DNA from: Candidatus Omnitrophota bacterium
GTDB lineage: Bacteria > Omnitrophota > Gorgyraeia > Gygaellales > UBA12090
DNA length: 44,014 nucleotides
Reading direction: 5' to 3'
Assembly (NCBI GenBank): GCA_030674475.1
Contig: JAUSCZ010000039.1
Span: forward strand, 1-44,014
Numbering within the stretch: position 1 is the stretch's first letter; every line of letters starts with the position of its first letter. The notes beneath the pieces were generated by a model that saw nothing but the letters and a program-made list of their open reading frames with translations, was not told where the DNA came from and did no database searches. This document shows positions 34,739 through 42,325 of this stretch, one piece after another. The translations under genes and the position numbers were made by a program.

Positions 34739-34852
34739 AGTAACCAGTAACCAGTAACCAGTAACCAGAGCAAAGAGACAAAATCTGGTTTCTGGCAACT
34801 GGCCTCTGGTTTCTCCCGAACGCCTGCCTGCCGGCAGGCAGGAAGTGAGGGG
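34739..34852. repeat. CCAGTAA heptamer hairpin (family A), copy 3, with nested CCTGCCTGCCGGCAGGCAGG palindrome
   Basis: agtaaccagtaaccagtaaccag ... tctggtttctcccgaacg[cctgcctgccggcaggcagg]aagtgagggg. Confidence 0.95.
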
Positions 34853-34854
34853 AA

Positions 34855-35517
34855 ATGTACATTATAATCGTCGGTGCCGGAAAAGTGGGAAAGTTTCTGG
34901 CCCAGAAACTACTTAGCGATAAGCATACCGTAGCTATTATTGAAAAGGAAAAGAGCGTCTGTGAGGAAATAGCCAGGGATCTTAATACCCTGGTGATTAA
35001 CGGCGACGGATGCGACCCTAAATACCTGGAAGAGGCGGGAATCGCCCGGGCGGATGTTTTGGCCAGCGTTACCGGCGAGGATGAAGACAACTTAGTGGTC
35101 TGCCAGCTGGCCAAGGAGAAATTTAAGGTTTCCCGCACTGTAGCCCGGGTCAACGACCCCAAGAATGAGCCGGTATTTTCCTGTCTGGGCGCGGATGTGC
35201 CCATTGACGCTACGGCTATCCTGGCCAAAATTATCGAAGAAGAGGTTTCTTTTGCCGACTTTGTGAATCTGATGAGCTTTAGACGGGGAAAACTGGCCAT
35301 TGTCCGTGTGGATCTGCCTTCTGACTCCCCGGTAATTAATAAACAGCTTCAGGAATTACAATTACCTCCGGATTCGGTATTGGTCTCAATTCTCCGGGGC
35401 GATCAGGTCATTGTTCCCAAAGGAAACACCACTCTTTTGATCGGGGATGACCTTATTGCCCTGACCCTTTTGCAGAATGAACAGCAACTTCTAAATTACC
35501 TTATCGGTAAGCTATAA
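34855..35517 (+). CDS. TrkA-type K+ channel regulatory subunit (2)
   Basis: MYIIIVGAGKVGKFLAQKLLSDKHTVAIIEKE, GDGCDPKYLEEAGIARADV. Confidence 0.94.
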   Translation: MYIIIVGAGKVGKFLAQKLLSDKHTVAIIEKEKSVCEEIARDLNTLVINGDGCDPKYLEEAGIARADVLASVTGEDEDNLVVCQLAKEKFKVSRTVARVNDPKNEPVFSCLGADVPIDATAILAKIIEEEVSFADFVNLMSFRRGKLAIVRVDLPSDSPVINKQLQELQLPPDSVLVSILRGDQVIVPKGNTTLLIGDDLIALTLLQNEQQLLNYLIGKL

Positions 35518-35560
35518 ATTCCAAACCCGCATTGAAAAATTCCAATGCGGGTTTGGAATT
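35518..35560. repeat. Inverted repeat downstream of trkA2
   Basis: attCCAAACCCGCATTGaaaaattCCAATGCGGGTTTGGaat. Confidence 0.9.
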
Positions 35561-35570
35561 GGTGAAGGTT

Positions 35571-35717
35571 ATGAAACTTCAAAACTTATCCTCCCCCATA
35601 ATCCAGTCTAGCCTGGGAATCTTGATTGAGATTACCTACGGCCTCGCGATAATTTTAACTAATCTAGGAATTATCTATTTAGTTTTGATATTAAAATGGT
35701 CCTCAAGCCGAATTTAG
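35571..35717 (+). CDS. Small (48 aa) hydrophobic protein overlapping trkH
   Basis: GAAGG SD before ATG; MKLQNLSSPIIQSSLGILIEITYGLAIILTNLGIIYLVLILKWSSSRI. Overlaps the trkH start. Confidence 0.5.
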   Translation: MKLQNLSSPIIQSSLGILIEITYGLAIILTNLGIIYLVLILKWSSSRI

Positions 35718-37198
35718 AAGACCTTAGGGCAATAGGATATTATTTAGGTAAAATCATTATCGGCCTGGGAATGACTATGCTCATTCCTTTTGTCTCGGCC
35801 TTTATTTTCCGGGAGTTTAATCCCCTATATGATTTCTTAATCAGTTTTTTGATTTGCCTGATTTCCGGCAATGCCCTGATTTTACTCTGTAAAACCGACA
35901 AGGATTTAAATTGGGTCGGGGGAATGGTGGTAGTGGCCCTGGCCTGGCTGGCGGCGGCAGTCCTGGGAGCGGTTCCTTTTTATCTGAGCGGACACTGGGT
36001 TTCTTTTTTAGACTGTGTCTTTGACTCAATGAGCGGCTTTGCCACTACCGGGCTAGTTTTGGTTCAGGACCTTGACCATATCGCCAGGAGCGTTAATCTT
36101 TGGCGCCATCTGATTATGTTTATCGGCGGCCAGGGGGTGGTGGTGGTGGCATTATCGTTTCTGGTGCGCGGCTCAGCCGGGGCCTTCAGGATGTATGTGG
36201 GCGAGGCCCGCGACGAAAAGGTGCTTCCCAATGTAGTGGAAACTGCCCGTTTTATCTGGTTAGTCAGTATAGTGTATCTGATCTTAGGCACAGTTGTCCT
36301 GGCTATTGTCGGCAGATGCGAAGGGATGTCCTGGGTAAATTCATTTTTTCACGGAGCCTGCGTATTTATGGCCGCCTTTGATACCGGAGGCTTTGCCCCT
36401 CAATCCCAGAATATCCTCTATTATCACAGCTTAGCCTATGAAATTACCACTATTGTAATTATGATTTTGGGTTCGCTTAATTTCAAATTGCATTATACCG
36501 TCTGGATGCGGCGTAAAAAAGAAATAGTAACCAACATTGAGACCCGCACTTTCTTTATGACTATAATGTTAACCTTTTTTTTAACCGCCGTGGGTTTAGC
36601 CAAGTTAGGGGTTTATCCGGATGCCTTAGGCTTGTTCAGAAAAGGATTCTATCAGTTGATTTCCGGACATACCGGGACCGGCTATCAAACTATTTATGCC
36701 CGGCAGTTTATCCATGAATGGGGGGCCTTAGCCCTTTTCTCTTTGACTATAGCTATGGCCTTAGGCGGATGCGTGTGTTCAACCACCGGCGGCATAAAAA
36801 TGCTCAGAATTGGCGTGGTTTTTAAGGCTTTGTATAATGATATCAAACGGGTGATGCTTCCTGAAGCCGGAGTCTTTGTTGAGAAGTATCATCATATCAA
36901 AGATGTGGTGATGGAGGAGCATCAGGTGCGCTCGGCAGTCTTGATATTTTTATGTTACCTGGGGCTCTATGCCTTAGGGGGAGTTATCGGGATGTTTTTT
37001 GGTTATCCGGCCCTGGACTCTTTGTTTGAGTCTACCTCAGCCGCGGCCAATGTGGGGCTTTCCTGCGGGATAACTCAGGCCTCTATGCCGGCGCTTTTAA
37101 AGGTGGTCTATATTTTACAGATGTGGATAGGCAGGTTAGAGTTTATGTCGGTTTTTGTCCTGATCGGTTTTTTTGCCGCTTTTGTCCGGGGAAAATGA
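35696..37198 (+). CDS. TrkH/TrkG-family potassium transporter
   Basis: SMSGFATTGL, GGQGVVVVALSFLV, SGHTGTGYQT, LGGCVCSTTGGIKMLR, ESTSAAANVGLSCGIT. Confidence 0.95.
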   Translation: MVLKPNLEDLRAIGYYLGKIIIGLGMTMLIPFVSAFIFREFNPLYDFLISFLICLISGNALILLCKTDKDLNWVGGMVVVALAWLAAAVLGAVPFYLSGHWVSFLDCVFDSMSGFATTGLVLVQDLDHIARSVNLWRHLIMFIGGQGVVVVALSFLVRGSAGAFRMYVGEARDEKVLPNVVETARFIWLVSIVYLILGTVVLAIVGRCEGMSWVNSFFHGACVFMAAFDTGGFAPQSQNILYYHSLAYEITTIVIMILGSLNFKLHYTVWMRRKKEIVTNIETRTFFMTIMLTFFLTAVGLAKLGVYPDALGLFRKGFYQLISGHTGTGYQTIYARQFIHEWGALALFSLTIAMALGGCVCSTTGGIKMLRIGVVFKALYNDIKRVMLPEAGVFVEKYHHIKDVVMEEHQVRSAVLIFLCYLGLYALGGVIGMFFGYPALDSLFESTSAAANVGLSCGITQASMPALLKVVYILQMWIGRLEFMSVFVLIGFFAAFVRGK

Positions 37199-37716
37199 GA
37201 AAAATAGTTTATAGTTTATGGTTTATAGTTTATGGCATTTTTTTGCTATCAACTATAAACTATACACTATCAACTATTTGTTACGCTCAGACGGTGGTTT
37301 CTTCAACCGAGCTGATTGAGCGGGCCAAGGAATTAAACGGGCGGGAAGTGGTTTATGAGGGCGAGCTGATTGGCGAGGTAATGAATAGAGGAGATTATTC
37401 CTGGCTTAACCTTAATGACGGACAAAATGCCATTGGGATTTGGACCGGTAATAATTTTTTAAATTTAGTTTCTTTTGCCGGAGATTATACCCATAAGGGA
37501 GACTGGCTTCAGGTGAGGGGTGTATTTAGCCGGGCCTGTCCAGTCCACGGGTCGGATTTGGATATCCATGCCCAAAGTATCAGCCTGATCAGGAGAGGAA
37601 GGGTAGTCAGGCACCAGTTAGTTCCTTTTAAGCCAAGGCAGGCTATAATTTTATCGGGAGTATTTTTATGTCTTTTGATTGGACGGCTATTGAGCAGGAA
37701 GCTCAAAAAGAAATAA
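37195..37716 (+). CDS. Membrane-anchored OB-fold-like protein with repeat-encoded signal peptide
   Basis: ATGA overlap with trkH. MRKIVYSLWFIVYGIFLLSTINYTLSTICYAQ|TVVSS..., C-terminal TM. Confidence 0.75.
   Translation: MRKIVYSLWFIVYGIFLLSTINYTLSTICYAQTVVSSTELIERAKELNGREVVYEGELIGEVMNRGDYSWLNLNDGQNAIGIWTGNNFLNLVSFAGDYTHKGDWLQVRGVFSRACPVHGSDLDIHAQSISLIRRGRVVRHQLVPFKPRQAIILSGVFLCLLIGRLLSRKLKKK
37204..37279. repeat. Period-7 TATAGTT hairpin (family B) inside a CDS
   Basis: atagtttatagtttatggtttatagtttatggc...gctatcaactataaactatacactatcaactat. Confidence 0.92.
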
Positions 37717-38747
37717 ACCAGGCCTCATCAGGCGAGGCTATTGAGGCTCTGCGGATAAAGTATCTGGGCCGGCAGGGTTTGCTGGCTGAGATTACCGGAT
37801 CCATCTCTGCTCTTTCAGCCTCAGAGCGTCCGGAATTCGGAAAGAAAGCTAATTATCTCAAGAATAAACTTACCCGGTTTCTTGAGGAGAGGGTTTCTCA
37901 ATTAAAAGAAAAGGAATCTCAAGACCTTGAGACTTTTGACCTTACCCTGCCCGGCGAACCAATTCCCCAAATCGGAACCCGGCATCCGATTACCCAGACT
38001 ATCCAGGAGATAACCGCTATTTTTTCTAAACTGGGTTTTGTAACCGTGGAAGGCCCGGAGGTGGAAAACGAATACAACAACTTCAGCGGTTTAAATATCC
38101 CCTTAGATCATCCTTCCCGGGATGCCTTTGATACGTTCTATTTAAAACCAGAAACCAGAAACCAGAAACCAGTAACCAGAAAAGAAAGATTCTTACTGCG
38201 CAGCCATACTTCGCCGGTGCAGATTCGGGTGATGAAAGAGCATAAGCCGCCTCTGGCGGTGATAGTTCCGGGTAAGGTCTATCGGCCGGACGCGGTGGAT
38301 GCCTCACACTCCTTTGTCTTTCATCAGATTGAAGGTTTCTTAGTTGATCAAGAGGTAAGTTTTGCTGACCTTAAAGGGACCTTGACCGCTTTTGCCCAAA
38401 GGCTCTTCGGGGAAAAGATCCAGATGCGTTTTCGCCCCCACTTTTTTCCTTTTACTGAGCCTTCGGCTGAGGTGGACATCTCTTGCATGCTATGCAAGAG
38501 AAACCAGAAACCAGTAACCAGAAACCAGGAAAAGAAGTGCAGCGTGTGCGGGGGTAAGGGGTGGCTGGAGATTTTAGGCTGTGGGATGATTCATCCTAAT
38601 GTCTTTGCTAATGTGGGCTATCCTAAAGATAAATACAGCGGATTTGCTTTTGGAATGGGCATAGAAAGGATAGCTATGCTTAAGTATGGAATAAACGACA
38701 TTCGTTTATTTTTTGAGAATGACCTTAGATTCTTAAGACAGTTTTAG
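37668..38747 (+). CDS. pheS: Phenylalanyl-tRNA synthetase alpha subunit with two repeat-derived insertions
   Basis: VEGPEVENEYNNFSGLNIPLDHPSRDAFDTFY, RSHTSPVQIRVM, FRPHFFPFTEPSAEVDISC, ILGCGMIHPNVF. Confidence 0.97.
   Translation: MSFDWTAIEQEAQKEINQASSGEAIEALRIKYLGRQGLLAEITGSISALSASERPEFGKKANYLKNKLTRFLEERVSQLKEKESQDLETFDLTLPGEPIPQIGTRHPITQTIQEITAIFSKLGFVTVEGPEVENEYNNFSGLNIPLDHPSRDAFDTFYLKPETRNQKPVTRKERFLLRSHTSPVQIRVMKEHKPPLAVIVPGKVYRPDAVDASHSFVFHQIEGFLVDQEVSFADLKGTLTAFAQRLFGEKIQMRFRPHFFPFTEPSAEVDISCMLCKRNQKPVTRNQEKKCSVCGGKGWLEILGCGMIHPNVFANVGYPKDKYSGFAFGMGIERIAMLKYGINDIRLFFENDLRFLRQF
38148..38182 (+). repeat. (CCAGAAA/CCAGTAA)x5 heptamer array inside pheS
   Basis: 5 x 7 nt; encodes PETRNQKPVTRKE between DTFYLK and FLLRSHTSPVQ. 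Confidence 0.95.
38481..38528 (+). repeat. TCTTGCATgctATGCAAGA palindrome plus CCAGAAA/CCAGTAA/CCAGAAA array inside pheS
   Basis: Encodes CMLCKRNQKPVTRNQEKK between PSAEVDIS and CSVCGGKGWLEILGCGM. Confidence 0.9.
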
Positions 38748-38910
38748 AATACGCGGATCCAAGCCGCAAGCCTGCCGGCCGGCAAGGCAGAAATTTCCGT
38801 ACGCCCTGCTCAAACACAACCTTACCATCCGCACTGCGTAACGGTATCTTTGTGATTGGGTTACAATAAAAGTAGCGGTGCGATTTATCGCACCCACGAG
38901 GAGATTTTAG

Positions 38911-40989
38911 GTGAAACTTACCTATAATTGGTTAAAAGATTTTGTGGATATCAGCCTTAAGCCTAAAGAGCTGGCGGATAAGCTGACTATGGCCGGGCTT
39001 GAGGTTGTTTCTTTGGAGGAATTTGAGGGTGATTATGTTTTTGAAATTGAGATTACCTCCAACCGTCCGGACTGGCTTTCGGTAATCGGTATCGCCAGGG
39101 AAGTTTCCGCGATTACCGGTAGGAAGTTAAAGCCGACAGCCGACAGCCGACAGCCGACAGCCGGCTCCGGAAGCTTGCATATTAAAATTGAGAATAAAAA
39201 GGCCTGTCCTTTTTATTCCGCCCGGTTGATTTATGAGGTCAAGGTTGGGCCTTCACCTTCCGGGATTGCCGATAGGCTCAAGGCAATAGGCCTGAGGCCG
39301 GTAAATAATATTGTGGATATCACCAATTATGTCTTATGGGCCACCGGACAGCCTCTGCACGCTTTTGATTTGGATAAAATTGTAGGGGCGAACCTCTGTG
39401 TTCGCCCGAATGATGGCGGGCAGACACGGAGGTCTGCCCCTACGCACAGGAAAATTTCTGTTCGTTTTGCGAAAAGCGGCGAAGAAATAATTTCTATAGA
39501 CGGTATAAGTAGAAAACTATCTCCGAAGATTCTGGTTATTACCGATGAAAATAGGCCTGTAGCCATCGCCGGGATTATGGGGGGTAAAGAAAGCCAGGTG
39601 AGCGAAGCTACCCGTAATATCCTCTTAGAAAGCGCTTATTTTCATCCTTTGGTTATCCGCAAGGCCGCCCGCCTTTTAGGGCTTTCCAGTGACTCTTCTT
39701 ATCGTTTTGAACGTTCGGTGAGTATGGGCGGTATCTTAGACAGCTCTGATCTGGCCTCTTCCTTAATCTTAAAATACGCCGGAGGTAATCCCGGTCCACT
39801 CTTTAAGGCCGGTTCTGATGCTAAGACGCCTGCCAAAAGCATTATTTTCAATATTCCCAGGGCCAATAAACTGTTGGGAAAGGATTTATCCGCGGTTAAG
39901 ATAAAAGCAAATCTTTCAGCCTTGGGATTTAAAACCGCTTCCCTGAAAAAAGATACGTTGAAAATAACCCCGCCGGCTTTCCGTCAGGATATCTCAACCC
40001 CGGCCGATATCCTGGAAGAGGTCTGCCGCGTCTACGGCTACGAGAATATCCCTTTAAGTCTTCCGTCAATAAAGCCTTCACAGCTTCCGGAAGAGAACAT
40101 CCAGCTTATTCAGGAGAGGGCGGCTCAGACGCTTTCGTCATTAGGTTTTAATGAGGTGATTACCTATAGCCTTTTAAGCCAGGAGGCTTTAAAGAGAATA
40201 AGATCTGACGGACAAACTACCGTATTTTTAGAAAATCCTTTAAGCCAGGAGCAGGAGGTTTTAAGGCCGAGCTTAACCTGGGGGCTTTTAAATGTCTTAG
40301 CCCGAAACCTGGAATTGGGAAATACCAAATGCGCCTTTTTTGAAATCGGGAATTGCTTTAGCCAAGACAGCGAATGCCGGTTTTTGGGCATAGTAATGAA
40401 TAAACGTGGTTCGACTACGCTCACCACAGGTGGTTTATTGGAACTAAAGGGCGTCTTAGAATTATTGCTTCAAAAAATAGGTATCAAAGATTATAAATTT
40501 ATTCCTTCTACGGATCCGCTTTTTACCGTAGGATACTCCTCTGCCTTAGTAACAGGTAAAGAAGAATTTGGTTTTTTGGGCCAGGCCAAAAAAGAGATTC
40601 TCACTGAACTCAGGATAGATGAAAGCGAGGTAATAATAGCCGGGTTAAATCTGGATAAGCTGAAAAATCTAGCCTGTTTTTCCCGAGTCTACCAGCCGCT
40701 CCCCAAATATCCTTCGGTTTCCAGGGATATTAGCCTGATAGTGGATGAGACCATAAGTTATCAGGCTCTGATAGATGCGATAAAATCCGGTAACGGATTA
40801 GAGAGTTTAGAGAATATAAAGTTTAAAGATGTGTATCGCTCAGAAGCTTTAGGTAAAACCAAGAAATCCATCACCATCTCTTTGGAATTCCGTTCCCCCG
40901 AAGAAACCCTCACTGATTCCCAGGTGAACTCCCGCGTGGAAAGCATCATCCAGACAGTTTCCCGGGAGTTAGGGGCCGGGATCCGTTAG
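38911..40989 (+). CDS. pheT: Phenylalanyl-tRNA synthetase beta subunit (GTG start) with three repeat-derived insertions
   Basis: MKLTYNWLKDFVDISLKPKELADKLTMAGLEV, GQPLHAFDLDKI, PVAIAGIMGGKESQV, AYFHPLVIRKAARLLGLSSDSSYRFERSV. Confidence 0.97.
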   Translation: MKLTYNWLKDFVDISLKPKELADKLTMAGLEVVSLEEFEGDYVFEIEITSNRPDWLSVIGIAREVSAITGRKLKPTADSRQPTAGSGSLHIKIENKKACPFYSARLIYEVKVGPSPSGIADRLKAIGLRPVNNIVDITNYVLWATGQPLHAFDLDKIVGANLCVRPNDGGQTRRSAPTHRKISVRFAKSGEEIISIDGISRKLSPKILVITDENRPVAIAGIMGGKESQVSEATRNILLESAYFHPLVIRKAARLLGLSSDSSYRFERSVSMGGILDSSDLASSLILKYAGGNPGPLFKAGSDAKTPAKSIIFNIPRANKLLGKDLSAVKIKANLSALGFKTASLKKDTLKITPPAFRQDISTPADILEEVCRVYGYENIPLSLPSIKPSQLPEENIQLIQERAAQTLSSLGFNEVITYSLLSQEALKRIRSDGQTTVFLENPLSQEQEVLRPSLTWGLLNVLARNLELGNTKCAFFEIGNCFSQDSECRFLGIVMNKRGSTTLTTGGLLELKGVLELLLQKIGIKDYKFIPSTDPLFTVGYSSALVTGKEEFGFLGQAKKEILTELRIDESEVIIAGLNLDKLKNLACFSRVYQPLPKYPSVSRDISLIVDETISYQALIDAIKSGNGLESLENIKFKDVYRSEALGKTKKSITISLEFRSPEETLTDSQVNSRVESIIQTVSRELGAGIR
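39133..39160 (+). repeat. (CCGACAG)x4 exact heptamer array inside pheT
   Basis: ccgacagccgacagccgacagccgacag; encodes PTADSRQPTAG. Confidence 0.98.
39382..39443. repeat. GTAGGGGC...GCCCCTAC cloverleaf repeat inside pheT
   Basis: gtaggggcgaacctctgtgttcgcccgaatgatggcgggcagacacggaggtctgcccctac; encodes VGANLCVRPNDGGQTRRSAPT. Confidence 0.97.
40407..40438. repeat. AATAAAC-GTGGTtcgactacgctcACCAC-GTTTATT palindrome inside pheT
   Basis: Direct reading; encodes NKRGSTTLTTGGLL. Confidence 0.8.
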
Positions 40990-41252
40990 ATTTAACTTTC
41001 CCCATTTCCATATTTTGCGTAACCGGTCACTAAACGGGGGCGTTTTTTTAAAAATCCCCCTAACCCCCTTTTTGGCTTTGGTTATTAGGAAGCCAAACCA
41101 CCGCCCTCTGGCTTGTCAAAGGGGGAATTTTTATTCCCCTCTTTCATAAAGATGTGCTTCCCCCTTTCGCAAAGGGGGACAGAGGGGATTTTCAGGGTGA
41201 GGGGAGATTTTTCCTTGTTTACTGACGCATTACTATTTTACTAAGAAATGCC

Positions 41253-41280
41253 TTGATTTTTGGCAAAAGGGTGGTATACT
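41253..41280 (+). promoter_or_regulatory. Sigma70-type promoter for the 6S RNA candidate
   Basis: TTGATT-16-TATACT. Confidence 0.7.
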
Positions 41281-41287
41281 TAATTAT

Positions 41288-41465
41288 AGAAAAGGAAAGT
41301 TATTTTACTTCCCTGCCGTGCGCGTCAGGACTTGGAAAATAGTTGAACCAACATTATTGTAATGGGAGCTGAAACTCCCTTGACAGTTCGCTGTTAAGGG
41401 GAGGCACCCACCTGTGAATCAGGGTTCAAGTAATCAGTTCGACGGCAATGCGCGGGGATTTTTTT
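41288..41465 (+). ncRNA. ssrS: 6S RNA candidate (ends approximate)
   Basis: Closing stem TCCCTGC...GCGGGGA, internal TTGAACC...GGTTCAAG pairing, rod-like structure, cggcaatgcgcggggaTTTTTTT 3' terminator. Confidence 0.78.
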
Positions 41466-41494
41466 GTAGGGGCAACCCCTGTGGTCGCCCCTAC
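41466..41494. repeat. GTAGGGGCAACCCCTGTGGTCGCCCCTAC palindrome
   Basis: Member of the GTAGGGGC family directly after the 6S terminator. Confidence 0.9.
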
Positions 41495-41573
41495 TTTTTT
41501 TACAAATTCAATGAAGAGCACCCAATAGGAAATTATATTTGATTTTATCCTTAAATAGTGTTAAGATTAATTT

Positions 41574-42224
41574 ATGATAGTAACCCAAAGAAAACCATTA
41601 GAAGAAATTTTAAGTATCCTAAAAGACCAGAATAAGGTGTTTCTGGTTGGCTGTGGGGAGTGTTCAACTACCTGTCATACCGGCGGAGAGAAGGAAGTTT
41701 TGGAGATGAAGCAGTTTCTGGAGGCCCAGGGTAAAAAGGTTACCGGATGGGTTATTCCTAATGCCCCCTGTATTGCCGCCCAGACCAAGACCGCCTTTGC
41801 CCAGAATATGCCGGCCCTGAAAGATACCCAGGCCATATTGGTAATGTCCTGCGGTTTAGGGGTGCAGTCGGTCAAGGAAAATGACCGCTTAAAGTTAGAA
41901 GTCTTTCCGGCCCTAAACTCAATGTTTGGCACTTTGATGGATTCTAAGGGCAGTTTTTATGAAGTCTGCTCTAATTGTGGTGACTGCGTCTTGGATAAAA
42001 CCGGTTGTATCTGTCCGATTACCCGCTGTTCTAAAGGGCTCCTAAACGGCCCCTGCGGGGGAGTGATTAAGGGCAAGTGCGAGGTGGACAGGGACCGTGA
42101 CTGCGCCTGGGTCTTGATTTATAAGGAGCTGGAAAGAAAAGGCCAGTTAGATAAAATGAAAGCCTTGTCCGCGCCCAAAGATTACAGCAAGACCACTAAG
42201 CCGCATAAGGTATTAGTCAGTTAG
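41574..42224 (+). CDS. Methylenetetrahydrofolate reductase C-terminal/zinc-binding domain protein (MetV-like)
   Basis: FLVGCGECSTTCHTGG, YEVCSNCGDCVLDKTGCICPITRCSKGLLNGPCGG. Confidence 0.9.
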   Translation: MIVTQRKPLEEILSILKDQNKVFLVGCGECSTTCHTGGEKEVLEMKQFLEAQGKKVTGWVIPNAPCIAAQTKTAFAQNMPALKDTQAILVMSCGLGVQSVKENDRLKLEVFPALNSMFGTLMDSKGSFYEVCSNCGDCVLDKTGCICPITRCSKGLLNGPCGGVIKGKCEVDRDRDCAWVLIYKELERKGQLDKMKALSAPKDYSKTTKPHKVLVS

Positions 42225-42226
42225 AA

Positions 42227-42324
42227 GTAACCAGATGGTAGGGGCGGGTTCGAACCCGCCCCTACGCCGAGCGCCGAAAAAATCTGTATTCTGTTCTCTG
42301 TAATCTTCCGAGCGAAGCGAGGCA
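42227..42324. repeat. Composite repeat: CCAGTAA fragment + GTAGGGGC palindrome + TCCGAGCGAAGCGAGG tail
   Basis: gaagtaaccagatg-gtaggggcgggttcgaacccgcccctac-gccgagcgccgaaaaaatctgtattctgttctctgtaatct-tccgagcgaagcgagg. Confidence 0.85.
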
Positions 42325-42325
42325 T

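Noticed and set aside
33153-34852. Possible CRISPR array because of dense short repeats
   Set aside because: Repeats are 7-nt contiguous tandem words in hairpin arrangement with no unique spacers of constant length; no cas genes are in the window.
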